Shown: positions 16,009 through 25,471, numbered from the stretch's first letter. The stretch: 64,000 bases of DNA from Arcobacter sp. CECT 8983 (GCF_004118855.1 NZ_PDKF01000004.1:521604-585603), one strand, 5' to 3'. Numbers and translations are program-made. The notes: a model not told the origin generated them from the letters alone.

Positions 16009-17735
16009 TGTTCCACATTGATAAACGAATTCTAAATTTTTTAGTTATTATTACTCTTACTATCTTTTCTTTTGCTTGGACTTTTTTCATATTTCATAAG
16101 TCATTTGATTGGTTTGTTGTTTTAACTGTTATTGTTTTAAGAATGGTTTCATCACTTATTCTTTTTAAAGACTTTTCTCTTTCTTGGAGTAAAGCAACAC
16201 AAAAGACATTTATTTTAAAAAGTATAGTTTATATAACTCCTTTCTTTTTATATGCACCATATTTTCATGGAGAAGTTAGATTTGCACTTCTTGCTTCAGA
16301 GCTTTTTCTTTTTGTTTTTTCTGTAAACTTTTTAATGTACTCATACTATTTTGTAGTAAATAGAAGTAAAGTTCAAAAGACAAAAAGAGTAGTTATCTAC
16401 GGTGCTGGAAAAGCTGGTATGAAGCTTGAAGAAGAGTTTAGACCTAGTAAATATAAAGTAAGATATTTTATTGATGATGACAAAATTATTCAAGGTAGAA
16501 GTATTGATGCAATAAGAATCTTATCAAAAGAAAAGTTCAAAGAAAAAGGTAAAAAGTACGACCTTCTTGTAATTGCTATGCCAAGTGCAACTCAAGAGCA
16601 AATCAACTCTGTTTATAAAGAGTTAAAAGAGTATTTTACAGAGATACAAATTCTTCCTTCTTTAGAAGAAATTCTAAGAGACAAAGACTTTTCAACACAG
16701 TTAAAAGACATCTCTGTTGAGGATTTACTAGCAAGGCACCCAAAAGATTTAGATAAACAAAGAATTGAAAACTTTATTAAAGACAAAGTTGTTCTTATTA
16801 CAGGTGCTGGTGGAAGTATTGGTAGTGAGATTAGCAGGCAGTGCAAAAAATTTGGAGCTAAGCAACTTATTTTAGTTGATCATAGTGAGTTTAATCTTTA
16901 CAGCATAACTGATGAGTTAAACTCTGAAATGGTAGTTCCAGTTATGCAAACAGTTAGAAACTTTGGCTTTATAGAAGAAACTTTTAAAAAGTATAAGCCA
17001 GAAATTGTTATTCATGCGGCAGCTTATAAGCATGTCCCACTTGTAGAAGGAAATATACTAGAAGGTATTTCAAATAATATTATGGGAACTAAAAACTGTA
17101 TTGATCTTGCTATTAAGTACAAAGCTGAGAAATTTGTCCTTATTTCTACAGATAAAGCTGTACGACCTACAAATGTTATGGGAACTACAAAGCGTATTTG
17201 TGAATTGTATGCACAGAATATAAATACAGAAGAAAACACTGAAATAGTAGCTGTAAGATTTGGAAATGTTTTAGGAAGTAGTGGAAGTGTCATTCCTAAG
17301 TTTAAATCACAAATTGAAAAAGGTGGTCCTATTACTGTAACACATCCTGATATTACAAGATATTTTATGCTTATTCCAGAAGCTTGTGAGCTTGTACTTC
17401 AAGCAGCTAGTATAGGAAAAGGTGGAGAGATATTTATTCTTGATATGGGTGAACCAATTAAGATTGTAGATTTAGCTAAAAATATGATTGAATTAAGTGG
17501 AAGAAAAGAGATTCAAATAGAGTATTGCGGTTTAAGACCTGGTGAAAAGCTTTATGAAGAGCTTTTAATCAATGATAGCGATATGAAAACACAATATGAA
17601 TCAATCACAGTAGCAAGCCCTACAAAATATGATATTAAGAAACTAAATCAAGATATAGCAGAGCTTTTAGTTTGTGAAGATAAAATAGCCAAACTAAAAG
17701 AGATAGTACCAGAGTTTGACCATAAATTAAACTGA
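16008..17735 (+). CDS. wbpM: UDP-GlcNAc C4,6-dehydratase, WbpM/PglF-like
   Basis: Converts UDP-GlcNAc to UDP-4-keto-6-deoxy-GlcNAc, precursor of QuiNAc, FucNAc or bacillosamine. Four N-terminal membrane segments (within residues 8-116) are followed by a first nucleotide-binding domain (VVIYGAGKAGMKL, 128-140) and a second catalytic SDR domain opening VLITGAGGSIGSE (262-274). The active site has S380-T381-D382, then NVMGTTKR with Met at 391 and Lys at 395. Met replacing the usual SDR Tyr is, as I recall, the mark of large WbpM/PglF homologues (SMK triad). Length 575 aa fits. TAATG overlap (1 bp) with wbpL. It ends the tightly overlapping part of the locus; a 62-bp gap follows. PglF cannot be excluded, but no pglC, pglD or pglE lies nearby. 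Confidence 0.9.
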   Translation: MFHIDKRILNFLVIITLTIFSFAWTFFIFHKSFDWFVVLTVIVLRMVSSLILFKDFSLSWSKATQKTFILKSIVYITPFFLYAPYFHGEVRFALLASELFLFVFSVNFLMYSYYFVVNRSKVQKTKRVVIYGAGKAGMKLEEEFRPSKYKVRYFIDDDKIIQGRSIDAIRILSKEKFKEKGKKYDLLVIAMPSATQEQINSVYKELKEYFTEIQILPSLEEILRDKDFSTQLKDISVEDLLARHPKDLDKQRIENFIKDKVVLITGAGGSIGSEISRQCKKFGAKQLILVDHSEFNLYSITDELNSEMVVPVMQTVRNFGFIEETFKKYKPEIVIHAAAYKHVPLVEGNILEGISNNIMGTKNCIDLAIKYKAEKFVLISTDKAVRPTNVMGTTKRICELYAQNINTEENTEIVAVRFGNVLGSSGSVIPKFKSQIEKGGPITVTHPDITRYFMLIPEACELVLQAASIGKGGEIFILDMGEPIKIVDLAKNMIELSGRKEIQIEYCGLRPGEKLYEELLINDSDMKTQYESITVASPTKYDIKKLNQDIAELLVCEDKIAKLKEIVPEFDHKLN

Positions 17736-17797
17736 TTTAGAATCTAATTAAAATTTTGCTAAAATAGTATCTTTTAAATTAAAGAGAGAATACTATT

Positions 17798-18811
17798 ATG
17801 AAATATACAAATATAAATTTTAATAACAAAACAATACTTATCACAGGAGCAGCAGGTTTTATTGGTTCAAGCTTGTGCTTCTACTTTCAAGAAAACTATC
17901 CAGATGCAGAAATCATTGCCTTAGATTGCTTTAGAAGTGGAGAGACTTTTTCAAATGGAAACTTAAAAAGCTTTGGACACTTTAAAAACCTTTTAGGATT
18001 TAATGGACAAGTAATAAGTGGTGATATAAATGACAAAAAATTACTAAAAGAGCTTGAAATAAACTTCAACTTTGATTATATATTCCATCAAGCAGCAATC
18101 TCTGACACTACAGTTTCTGAACAAGACTTAATGGTCCAAACAAATGTAAATGCATATGAAGACTTATTAAAAATTGCAATTGCTCACGGTGCAAATATGA
18201 TTTATGCAAGTTCAGCTGCAACATATGGTGATAGCGATAGATTTGAAGTAGGGTTTGAACAACCAAACAATGCATATGGATTCTCAAAAGTTATGATGGA
18301 TAACATCTCATACAAATACATCAAAAAAGGTGTAGATATCTCAATTGTAGGACTAAAGTATTTTAATGTATATGGTCCAAGAGAATTCTTTAAAAATAAA
18401 ACTGCTTCTATGGTAGTTCAATTTGGACACCAAATTTTAAATGGACAAATACCAAAACTATTTGAAGGTAGTGATAAAATCTTAAGAGACTTTATTTATA
18501 TTGAAGATGTAGTGCAAGCAAATATAAAAGCTTGTGCAGCAAAACAAAGTGGTGTTTATAATGTAGGTACTGGATGTGCAAGAAGTTTTGAAGATATTGT
18601 AAATATTTTACAAAAAGAGTTAGAAATTGACAATGGCAAAGAGTATATTCCAAATCCATTTGTAGGTTCTTATCAGTTCTTCACTGAAGCAAATATTGAA
18701 TTTACAAAAGAAAATCTAGACTATGAGCCGAGTTTTTCTATGGAAGAGGGAATTAAAGCATACCTTCCAGAAATAAAAAGACTGTTTGAAACAGAAGTAA
18801 AAAAAGGTTAA
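17798..18811 (+). CDS. hldD: ADP-L-glycero-D-manno-heptose 6-epimerase
   Basis: Epimerises ADP-D,D-heptose to ADP-L,D-heptose for the LPS inner core. NAD(P) loop GAAGFIGSS at residues 17-25, HQAAISDTTVSEQD (about 97-110) with the family-typical stretch, SSAATYGD, and the catalytic Y160-x3-K164 in NNAYGFSKV. FNVYGPREFFKN and RDFIYIEDV are also typical of HldD. Length 337 aa is close to the E. coli enzyme. ATG with AGAGAG upstream. The 62-bp gap before it contains TAAAAT-type sequence that could promote transcription. It heads the hldD-hldE-gmhA group with gaps of 3 and 1 bp, so the ADP-heptose pathway is nearly complete here; only the GmhB phosphatase is not seen. Confidence 0.95.
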   Translation: MKYTNINFNNKTILITGAAGFIGSSLCFYFQENYPDAEIIALDCFRSGETFSNGNLKSFGHFKNLLGFNGQVISGDINDKKLLKELEINFNFDYIFHQAAISDTTVSEQDLMVQTNVNAYEDLLKIAIAHGANMIYASSAATYGDSDRFEVGFEQPNNAYGFSKVMMDNISYKYIKKGVDISIVGLKYFNVYGPREFFKNKTASMVVQFGHQILNGQIPKLFEGSDKILRDFIYIEDVVQANIKACAAKQSGVYNVGTGCARSFEDIVNILQKELEIDNGKEYIPNPFVGSYQFFTEANIEFTKENLDYEPSFSMEEGIKAYLPEIKRLFETEVKKG

Positions 18812-18814
18812 TCA

Positions 18815-20254
18815 TTGGAAAATATTCAAAAACTAGCTTCAAACTATCAGCCAAAAATATTAGTAATTGGTGACTTGATGATTGATGAGTATCTTTGGGG
18901 AACTTGTGATAGAATCTCTCCAGAAGCTCCTGTACAAGTAGTTGATATTAAAAAAGAGACAAAGGTTTTAGGTGGAGCAGGAAATGTTATAAGCAATCTT
19001 GTAGCACTTGGAAGTGAAGTTTCTGTTATGTCAGTTATTGGTAATGATGAAGCAGGTCATGAAGTAAAATCAATGCTTGACAAACAAGGAGTAAAATCTT
19101 TTTTAGTTGAGCAAAGTGGAAGAAAAACTTCAAGAAAAACAAGACTTATGGCTTCTCATTCTCAAGTAGTAAGATATGACAAAGAGAGTAAGAACTCTAT
19201 TTCAACAAGTAGTGTAAAAGCTATTTTTGATAAATTACAAGAAAAAATTACTAGCTATGATACGATTTTATTATCTGATTATAATAAAGGAGTGTTAACA
19301 CGTGAACTTCTAGAAAAAATTATTCCTTATGCAAATAAATATAATAAAAAAGTTTTAGTAGACCCAAAAGGAAGTGACTTCTCAAAGTATAATGGAGCAT
19401 ATCTTTTAACTCCAAATAAAAAAGAAGCACAATTAGCTTCTGGTATAGAAATTGAAAATGATGATACTTTAAAAAAAGCCCTTGAAAAACTAAAAACTGA
19501 TGCAAACCTTGGAGTTTCTCTTATAACTTTAAGTGAAAATGGAATTGCTATTTTAAAAGATGATGAGGTAATAGTAAAACCAACAGTTGCAAGGGAAGTT
19601 TATGATGTAACAGGTGCTGGAGATACTGTTCTTGCTTCATTAGGTTTTGCTCTAAGTTTAAATTGTGAAATTGAGACTTGTTTAGAGTTTGCAAACTTAG
19701 CTGCTGGAGTTGTAGTTAGTAAAATTGGAAGTGCAACTGCTACTTTAGATGAAATTGAAGAGTATCAAACAAGCTTAAATAAAAGTTCAATTGAACTTCA
19801 CATAAAATCAAAAGAAGATATAGCAAAGATATCTACAAGATTAAAAGCTCAAGGTAAAAAAGTAGTATTTACAAATGGTTGCTTTGATATTTTACACAGA
19901 GGTCATGTAAGTTATTTAAATGTAGCAAAATCTTTTGGTGATGTTTTAATTTTAGGACTTAACTCAGATGCTAGTGTGAAAAGACTTAAAGGTGAAAATA
20001 GACCAATAAATAATGAAGAAGATAGAGCATATATTTTATCTGCTTTAGAGTGTATTGATTATGTTGTTATCTTTGATGAAGATACTCCTTATGATCTTAT
20101 AAAAGTAGTAGAGCCTGATATTTTAGTTAAAGGCGCAGATTATGAAGGTAAAGAAGTAGTAGGAAGTGATATTGCAAAACAAACAAAACTTGTTGAATTT
20201 GTTGATGGAAAAAGTACTACAAAAACAATAGAAAAAATTCAAGGGGCAAATTAG
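18815..20254 (+). CDS. hldE: Bifunctional D-glycero-beta-D-manno-heptose-7-phosphate kinase / heptose-1-phosphate adenylyltransferase
   Basis: Two ADP-heptose pathway activities in one protein. The N-terminal PfkB/ribokinase-like domain (about 1-320) shows [27 protein letters not shown], and the ATP/anion-hole motif [11 protein letters not shown] near 265. The C-terminal nucleotidyltransferase domain (about 345-479) has [18 protein letters not shown] with the HRGH version of the HxGH catalytic motif, and [11 protein letters not shown]. Length 479 aa agrees with the fused E. coli form. TTG start, with AAAAAAGG upstream, 3 bp after the hldD stop; gmhA follows after 1 bp. Confidence 0.96.
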   Translation: MENIQKLASNYQPKILVIGDLMIDEYLWGTCDRISPEAPVQVVDIKKETKVLGGAGNVISNLVALGSEVSVMSVIGNDEAGHEVKSMLDKQGVKSFLVEQSGRKTSRKTRLMASHSQVVRYDKESKNSISTSSVKAIFDKLQEKITSYDTILLSDYNKGVLTRELLEKIIPYANKYNKKVLVDPKGSDFSKYNGAYLLTPNKKEAQLASGIEIENDDTLKKALEKLKTDANLGVSLITLSENGIAILKDDEVIVKPTVAREVYDVTGAGDTVLASLGFALSLNCEIETCLEFANLAAGVVVSKIGSATATLDEIEEYQTSLNKSSIELHIKSKEDIAKISTRLKAQGKKVVFTNGCFDILHRGHVSYLNVAKSFGDVLILGLNSDASVKRLKGENRPINNEEDRAYILSALECIDYVVIFDEDTPYDLIKVVEPDILVKGADYEGKEVVGSDIAKQTKLVEFVDGKSTTKTIEKIQGAN

Positions 20255-20255
20255 A

Positions 20256-20822
20256 ATGAAAACTGTTATTGAAAATGAATTTGAAGCTCATTTAGAAACT
20301 ATTTTAAAAGTTAAAGAAACTATGGTTGAACCATTACAAAAAGCTGCAGCCTTAATAGTTGAAACACTTAAAAATGGAAATAAAGTATTATTCTTTGGAA
20401 ATGGTGGAAGTGCAGCAGACGCACAACATATTGCAGCAGAATTATCTGGAAGATACAAAACAGAAAGACGTGGACTTCCTGGTATTGCTCTTACAACTGA
20501 TACTTCAGCTTTAACTGCTATTGGAAATGACTATGGTTATGATAGAGTTTTTGATAGACAAGTTGAAGCACTAGCTCAAAAAGGGGATTTACTTTTTGGT
20601 ATTTCTACTTCTGGAAACTCTAAAAATGTTATAAATGCCTTTAAAGTAGGGCAAGAAATTGGTTGCAAAATTGTTGGTATGTCAGGACGTGATGGGGGAG
20701 CTATGAACGATTATTGTGATGTAAATTTAATTGTTCCTTCAAATGATACTCCAAGAATCCAAGAGATGCATATTCTTTTTGGTCATACAATTTGCCAAAT
20801 AATAGATAATGAGTTATCATAA
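20256..20822 (+). CDS. gmhA: Phosphoheptose isomerase
   Basis: Isomerises sedoheptulose-7-phosphate to D-glycero-D-manno-heptose-7-phosphate, the first step to ADP-heptose. The SIS domain is clear: [22 protein letters not shown] (about 46-67, given here only as landmark), then [15 protein letters not shown] and [12 protein letters not shown] (about 115-126), with a C-terminal [17 protein letters not shown] helix carrying the Glu/His metal site. Length 188 aa is standard. ATG with AAGGGGC just upstream and 1 bp after hldE. Its 3' end overlaps the following glycosyltransferase-like gene by 14 bp. Confidence 0.96.
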   Translation: MKTVIENEFEAHLETILKVKETMVEPLQKAAALIVETLKNGNKVLFFGNGGSAADAQHIAAELSGRYKTERRGLPGIALTTDTSALTAIGNDYGYDRVFDRQVEALAQKGDLLFGISTSGNSKNVINAFKVGQEIGCKIVGMSGRDGGAMNDYCDVNLIVPSNDTPRIQEMHILFGHTICQIIDNELS

Positions 20823-21684
20823 AATGCTTACTATAAACTATAAGACAAGAAATTCTCTTATAAGTAAACTTCTTGAAAAAGAAAATATAAAAGAAGTAAA
20901 AAAGCCATCTTTCTTTTCAAAACTTTTTGGAAAGAAAGAGTTTGCAGATATCTATTTTCATAGTGGAAATTTGGATGAACAATCCTTAGAAAATATTAAA
21001 AAAGCAAAAAAAGTTTTTGTAAACTCTCAAACTGTGCACCATGAATTACTTAAAAAATTTCAAGAAAATCTTGATAAGGTAGAAGTTTTATATCCAAGTG
21101 TAAATGTTGAGTATAAAAAACCAAAAGAAGTTAAATTAGCTTTTTGTGAAAAACAAAATATTGACCCTAAAAAGAAGATTGTTTTTTTTACAGCTAAGAA
21201 TTTCAAAACTTCAGGTGTAAAAGAGTTTATTTCTATTGTTTTACAATTAAGTAGTGAAAATTACATAGCAGTAATAGAAGGTGATAAAAAGCAAATCACA
21301 AACTTAAGATTTCAATTATCAAAAATAAATGTAGAAGATAAGATTCTTTTATTAGAAGATTATGCAAATAAAGATGACCTTTTCTTAGCAAGTGATATTT
21401 TTATCTTACCTACATATAGTAAGAACTTTGCTTCAAACATCTTAAAAGCAATGTATTGTAAGTGTGCTGTTTTTGTAACTGCGTCAAATCCTGCAAAAGA
21501 GTTAGTTGATATTTTCTCTATGATGGAAAGTCCAGATGATAGAAGTATGCAGTTTAAAGTAGAAGCTTTACTTCAAAATAAAAATGATTTAAAACTAATA
21601 AAAAAACAAAATAGAAAAATAGCCAAAGAGTACTCTTTAGCTAATGCTTTAATAAAAGTTGAAAAAAGTATTTCTACTTTATAA
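20809..21684 (+). CDS. GT4-like glycosyltransferase, probable LPS core or surface glycan enzyme
   Basis: A 291-residue protein with a GT-B type C-terminal half: [19 protein letters not shown] (about 123-141), then a strand-helix region and [24 protein letters not shown], which corresponds to the donor-binding segment of GT4 enzymes. The usual E-x7-E is degenerate: the first Glu region reads [10 protein letters not shown]. The N-terminal acceptor domain is short, which may mean an atypical or weakened enzyme. The start at 20809 lies inside gmhA; an alternative ATG at 20824 just after the gmhA stop is equally plausible, since neither has a good ribosome-binding site. It abuts the convergent ligase gene with no spacer. 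Function within the core pathway is inferred from position. Confidence 0.65.
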   Translation: MSYHKMLTINYKTRNSLISKLLEKENIKEVKKPSFFSKLFGKKEFADIYFHSGNLDEQSLENIKKAKKVFVNSQTVHHELLKKFQENLDKVEVLYPSVNVEYKKPKEVKLAFCEKQNIDPKKKIVFFTAKNFKTSGVKEFISIVLQLSSENYIAVIEGDKKQITNLRFQLSKINVEDKILLLEDYANKDDLFLASDIFILPTYSKNFASNILKAMYCKCAVFVTASNPAKELVDIFSMMESPDDRSMQFKVEALLQNKNDLKLIKKQNRKIAKEYSLANALIKVEKSISTL

Positions 21685-22488
21685 TCAATCCTTTCTAACT
21701 CTTAAAAATGAAGCAAACTTCGGTTTGCCATTTTTAGTAAAACCATAATATTTAAAACTAACTATTGTTCCTACTTTAAAAGATTTTTCTCTTTGTACTT
21801 TTGTAAAACCAGTTCCTAGATTAAATGTTGTTCCATTTTCTAATTTTACTTTTAAACTTTTAAGCACTCCTGTTTTTTTAGACATGTTTATACCTATAAC
21901 TTCTCCTTCCATATCTGAAAAGTTTTTTACTTTTAGTATATTTGAACTTCTTCCACAAAAATAGTTCAAAGTAGGATTTTTTACTATTACACCTTCACCT
22001 TTTTTATTTGTAACTTCTTCCATAAATTTTTTTAAATGAGTTTTATCTTTTATTTTAATTTGTTTGATTACTTTTATATGTTGCAGTTTCTCTTTTTCTA
22101 TATATTTTTGTACCAACTGTAATCTTGAAAGGAAATCTCCTTTTTGATGTGGTACTTCAAATATATTATATGTTATTTCCTTCCATTTCTTTGATGGTTT
22201 TTTATCCATTACGATACTTTGGATATTTTCAAAATCATCTCTTTTTGTCCACAACTCTCCATCAAGTTCAAAATCAGGTAAGTTTTTTATAAACCATTTA
22301 GGAGCATGGATTTTATTTCCTTTTCTTGTTAAAAGCTCTTTTGTGTTCCAGTAAGCTCTTATTCCATCAAGTTTTTCACTCATTACCCAATTTTTTATGT
22401 TATCATGTTGTTCATATTTTTTTGCCTTTTGTAAATCAAGGCCAAAAATAAAACTATTTAATATTAGTATTAAAAATAATTTGTTCAT
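21685..22488 (-). CDS. ATP-dependent DNA ligase with signal peptide (Lig E type)
   Basis: A minimal ATP-dependent DNA ligase predicted to be exported. A hydrophobic signal peptide occupies residues 1-16 (NKLFLILILNSFIFG). The nucleotidyltransferase motif I is SEKLDGIRAYW with K39 as the adenylated lysine. FELDGELW (motif III-like), EGVIVKNP (motif IV) and LKVKNF (motif V) follow, and the C-terminal part is an OB fold. Length 267 aa matches the Lig E group, which lacks extra DNA-binding domains and is found in several Gram-negative species. It has been suggested to act on extracellular or incoming DNA. It is a single gene, convergent and abutting the upstream locus, and divergent from rpmB. 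Confidence 0.88.
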   Translation of the reverse strand: MNKLFLILILNSFIFGLDLQKAKKYEQHDNIKNWVMSEKLDGIRAYWNTKELLTRKGNKIHAPKWFIKNLPDFELDGELWTKRDDFENIQSIVMDKKPSKKWKEITYNIFEVPHQKGDFLSRLQLVQKYIEKEKLQHIKVIKQIKIKDKTHLKKFMEEVTNKKGEGVIVKNPTLNYFCGRSSNILKVKNFSDMEGEVIGINMSKKTGVLKSLKVKLENGTTFNLGTGFTKVQREKSFKVGTIVSFKYYGFTKNGKPKFASFLRVRKD

Positions 22489-22585
22489 GCTAAACCTTTA
22501 AATAATAAAAAATATTATAATTATATGCCTTTAAAAAAAATTAAAGATTAAAGTATTGTTTAAACCAAACTTAAGAACAAAAGGG

Positions 22586-22591
22586 TATAAT
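22586..22591 (+). promoter_or_regulatory. -10 box upstream of rpmB
   Basis: TATAAT preceded by GGG at 22583-22585, 39 bp before the rpmB ATG. No clear -35 box, as is usual for sigma70 promoters of Campylobacterota. A purine-rich ribosome-binding site (AAGGAAAG) lies at 22620-22627. Confidence 0.6.
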
Positions 22592-22630
22592 ACGCGAATA
22601 TTTTTCACTAAAAAAAATTAAGGAAAGAAA

Positions 22631-22819
22631 ATGTCAAGAAGATGCGCTGTATCAGGAAAAGGACCTATGGTTGGAAACAACGTGAGTCACGCAAATAACA
22701 AAACAAAAAGAAGATTTTTACCGAACTTAAGAACTGTAAGAGTTACTTTAGAAGATGGTACAACTAGAAAAATCAAAATTTCAGCTAAAGAGTTAAGAAC
22801 TCTTAAAAAGAACTCATAG
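22631..22819 (+). CDS. rpmB: 50S ribosomal protein L28
   Basis: Small basic ribosomal protein of the large subunit. It starts [22 protein letters not shown] and ends in a Lys/Arg-rich tail; [16 protein letters not shown] is the L28 core signature. Length of 62 aa is standard for Campylobacterota. Of the zinc-type Cys residues found in some L28 forms only one, in RRCAVSG, remains, so this is the zinc-free type. ATG with AAGGAAAGAAA upstream. A K+ channel gene follows after 22 bp. Confidence 0.97.
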   Translation: MSRRCAVSGKGPMVGNNVSHANNKTKRRFLPNLRTVRVTLEDGTTRKIKISAKELRTLKKNS

Positions 22820-22841
22820 AAAGCACATGTAAAGTGCTTTC
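22819..22841 (+). promoter_or_regulatory. Stem-loop abutting the start of the channel gene
   Basis: GAAAGCAC (22819-22826) pairs perfectly with GTGCTTTC (22834-22841) around a 7-base loop. The stem starts at the last base of the rpmB stop and ends on the base before the channel ATG. It has no T-run, so it is unlikely to be a simple terminator. It may hold down translation of the downstream gene or stabilise the rpmB mRNA end. Confidence 0.45.
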
Positions 22842-23969
22842 ATGAGCATTTTTAAACGAATAAAAAAAGCTCTTGGCTGGGAGATACGTTCAGCTAAACC
22901 AGAATATGACTTAAATCCAGTCATATATTCTCAACTTAAACCTTTTAGACTACCTCTTATTTTAGTACAAATGATTTTGATGATTGGTACATTTGGTTAT
23001 GTGTACATTGAAGATTATTCAATTATGCATGCTATTTTTCAATCAGCTTATACTTTTACAACTACTGGATTTGGTTCCTTAAATGAAGAAAACTTTAGTA
23101 ATGCAGGAATTGTTTTTACTGTAACACTTATGTTAGCAGGATTTGCTGTACTTACTTTTTCAGTGGGTATTTTAATTAGCACGATATCAAACGGTACTCT
23201 TTTTAAGTTAATAAAGGAAAGAAATATGCTTTACAAAATTGCAAGGCTAAGAAGACATTTTGTGATTTTTTATCACAATGAATATACTGCTCAGTTAGCA
23301 AGACAGTTTAATGAAAACCATATCCCATTTGTTGTTGTTGACCCAAGTGATGAAATTGAAGATATCGCAAAAGAGTGCAACTATCCATACTTTGTAAAAG
23401 AAGAACCATACAAAGAAGATGCATTTTTAAAATCACACTTAAGTTCAGCAAAGGGAGTTATTTCATTATCAAAGAATATTTCAAACAATATTACTTTGAT
23501 TGCTTCTGTTAGATTATATGAAAAAGAGTTAGGACGAAGTCCTTTCTTAATCATTTCAAATGCAGAAACACAAAATGAAAAGATTAGACTTATGAAACTT
23601 GGTGCTGATAAAGTTGTTGCAACTCCTTCACTTATGGCAAAAAGAGTTTCTGCTATGGCAATTAGACCAGAGATGGAAAATGTACTTGAAGAGTTTTTAT
23701 ATAAAAGAGATACTCCTATTGATATGGAAGAAGCTTTTGTAAATGAAAACTCTTGGGCAATAAATAGAGAGATTAAAGATTTAAGATTAAGGGATAAAAT
23801 CAAAGTATCTGTTATTGGAATTACAGAGAAAAAAGGTAGATTTATCCAAATGCCAAAGGGGTCTACTATAATTACATCAGAATCAAAATTACTTTTAGTA
23901 GGGAATCAAAAAGCAATCTCAAAAGCAAAAAGAATTATCTCTTTAGAAGAAAAACCAGACGACTTATAA
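22842..23969 (+). CDS. Potassium channel protein with TrkA-N/TrkA-C (RCK) domains
   Basis: A two-TM K+ channel fused to a cytoplasmic regulator. Two membrane helices flank a pore helix with the filter TTTGFG at residues 73-78 (family norm T-V-G-Y/F-G). A Rossmann-like RCK domain follows: HFVIFYHNEYTAQLARQF near 139-156, then VVVDPSDE with the acidic residue after strand 2. The nucleotide loop GxGxxG is degenerate (FYHNEY), so classical NAD binding may be weakened. A TrkA-C-like domain covers about 300-370. Likely role is K+ or monovalent cation flux in the inner membrane. It follows rpmB closely without a visible Shine-Dalgarno and is 16 bp before argJ. Confidence 0.85.
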   Translation: MSIFKRIKKALGWEIRSAKPEYDLNPVIYSQLKPFRLPLILVQMILMIGTFGYVYIEDYSIMHAIFQSAYTFTTTGFGSLNEENFSNAGIVFTVTLMLAGFAVLTFSVGILISTISNGTLFKLIKERNMLYKIARLRRHFVIFYHNEYTAQLARQFNENHIPFVVVDPSDEIEDIAKECNYPYFVKEEPYKEDAFLKSHLSSAKGVISLSKNISNNITLIASVRLYEKELGRSPFLIISNAETQNEKIRLMKLGADKVVATPSLMAKRVSAMAIRPEMENVLEEFLYKRDTPIDMEEAFVNENSWAINREIKDLRLRDKIKVSVIGITEKKGRFIQMPKGSTIITSESKLLLVGNQKAISKAKRIISLEEKPDDL

Positions 23970-23985
23970 AATAAAAGGATGATTA

Positions 23986-25167
23986 ATGTTTACAATCTTA
24001 CCAATAAAAGGTTATATAGACCAAATTGATGGTTTTTACTGTGATGGTATTCATGCAGGATTAAAACCAAATGGAAATAAAGACTTAGGTTTTATTTATT
24101 CTGATACTCTTTGTGATGTGGAAGCAGTTTTTACTAAAAATAAATTTCAAGCAGCTCCACTTAAGCATTATCAAATGTATGAAAAAGGTTTTCAGTCAAA
24201 TTTTGTACTTATCAATTCTAAAAATGCAAATGCAATGACAGGACAAAAAGGAATTGATGATATAAATGAAATTTTTTCTTCTATAAATCACAAAATTGTA
24301 AATCCAATTATGAGTTCAACTGGGGTTATAGGAAATCCTCTTCCAAAAGAGAAAATTATTGTAGGAGCTAACTCTTTTGATTTAAGTTCAAAAAGTGGGC
24401 AAAATCTTTCAGAAGCTATTATGACAACAGATGCTTATCCTAAAACTTGCATGTATGAAGTAAAAATTGATGAAGAAAAGTCATTTAAAATAGGTGCAGT
24501 AGCAAAGGGTGCAGGAATGATAAATCCAAATCTTGCAACAATGCTTTGTTTTATTTGTACTGATGCAGCCATTCCAAAAGAAGATATGAAAGAACTTTTA
24601 GAAGAAGCTTCTCATACTACTTTTAATGCAATATCAGTTGATGGTGATACTTCTACAAATGATACAGTTCTTTTAATGTCTAATAAAAAATCTTTATCTT
24701 ATGACAAAGAAGCATTTAAAGAGGTTTTAAAACTTGTAATGCATGATCTAGCAATGTTAATGGTTGCAGATGGGGAAGGTGCTAAAAAAGCAGTTGCTTT
24801 TGAAGTAGTAGGAGCAAAAAATGATGAAGAAGCTGAAACTGCTGCAAAAGCATTATCAAACTCACTTTTAGTAAAAACTGCACTTTTTGGAGAAGATCCA
24901 AACTTTGGAAGAATTGCATCAACTATTGGTGCAAGTCAAATTGAGTGTGATGAAACTAAATTAACTATTTCATATAATGACGTAAAAGTTTATGAAAATG
25001 GTGTTATTTTATTTGATGAAGTATGTGAAGCAAAAGCAGCAGAAGTACTTAAAAACTGTGAATTTAAGATTTTATGTGATATTGGATTAGGTGAAGGTAA
25101 GTTTACTGCATATGGGTGTGATTTAGGTTACAAATATGTTGAAATTAATGCTGATTATAGAAGTTAA
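23986..25167 (+). CDS. argJ: Bifunctional glutamate N-acetyltransferase / ornithine acetyltransferase
   Basis: Arginine biosynthesis: transfers acetyl from N-acetylornithine to glutamate, and also makes N-acetylglutamate from acetyl-CoA in bifunctional members. The autocleavage site is clear in KGAGMINPNLATML with T185 as the new N-terminal nucleophile of the beta chain. NSKNANAMTG (about 78-86), SSTGVIG (oxyanion-hole region, 110-116) and LFGEDPNFGRI are further ArgJ signatures. Length 393 aa is standard, and the C-terminus ends in YVEINADYRS, close to the conserved ArgJ tail. ATG with AAAAGGATG upstream. Not visibly linked to other arg genes. Confidence 0.95.
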   Translation: MFTILPIKGYIDQIDGFYCDGIHAGLKPNGNKDLGFIYSDTLCDVEAVFTKNKFQAAPLKHYQMYEKGFQSNFVLINSKNANAMTGQKGIDDINEIFSSINHKIVNPIMSSTGVIGNPLPKEKIIVGANSFDLSSKSGQNLSEAIMTTDAYPKTCMYEVKIDEEKSFKIGAVAKGAGMINPNLATMLCFICTDAAIPKEDMKELLEEASHTTFNAISVDGDTSTNDTVLLMSNKKSLSYDKEAFKEVLKLVMHDLAMLMVADGEGAKKAVAFEVVGAKNDEEAETAAKALSNSLLVKTALFGEDPNFGRIASTIGASQIECDETKLTISYNDVKVYENGVILFDEVCEAKAAEVLKNCEFKILCDIGLGEGKFTAYGCDLGYKYVEINADYRS

Positions 25168-25195
25168 ATTTAAATATAATTAAGTGCTATACTGT

Positions 25196-25201
25196 TATAA
25201 T
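25196..25201 (+). promoter_or_regulatory. -10 box upstream of the YdcH-like gene
   Basis: TATAAT 31 bp before the ATG at 25232, in the 64-bp gap after argJ. No -35 match. Start is set by AAGGA at 25221-25225. Confidence 0.45.
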
Positions 25202-25231
25202 AATTTAATACATTAATATTAAGGATTGAAA

Positions 25232-25453
25232 ATGTTCCATGAATTTAGAGAAGAAATAACTGAATTAAAACAAAGTGATGCACACTTTATTAAAGTGTTT
25301 GAAAAACACAATGAATTAGATGAAGAAATTCAAGAAATGGAAAAAAACCTTGCTGATCAATTTGAAATTGAAAAAAAGAAAAAAGAAAAATTAAAACTAA
25401 AAGATGAAATTTATAATATTATTGTAAATTACAAAAAAGAGAACAATCTATAA
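25232..25453 (+). CDS. YdcH-like (DUF465) small coiled-coil protein
   Basis: A 73-residue protein starting MFHEFREEI, with an almost continuous charged helix (LKQSDAHFIKVFEKHNELD then Lys/Glu-rich heptads) typical of the DUF465/YdcH family. HFIKVFEKHNELDEEI contains the conserved family pattern H-F-x-K-L-F-E-E-H-x-x-L-D. The cellular role of this family is not known to me. I chose the ATG at 25232 rather than the TTG at 25226 because AAGGA at 25221-25225 is correctly spaced for the ATG. Flanked by its own promoter and a strong terminator, so it is probably a single-gene transcript. Confidence 0.85.
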   Translation: MFHEFREEITELKQSDAHFIKVFEKHNELDEEIQEMEKNLADQFEIEKKKKEKLKLKDEIYNIIVNYKKENNL

Positions 25454-25471
25454 TTTTATAGATTATTTTAT

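Noticed and set aside
16008-17735. N-linked glycosylation PglF
   Set aside because: No pglC, pglD or pglE lies nearby, while WbpL and WbpV/K-like genes are adjacent; the enzyme reaction would be the same.
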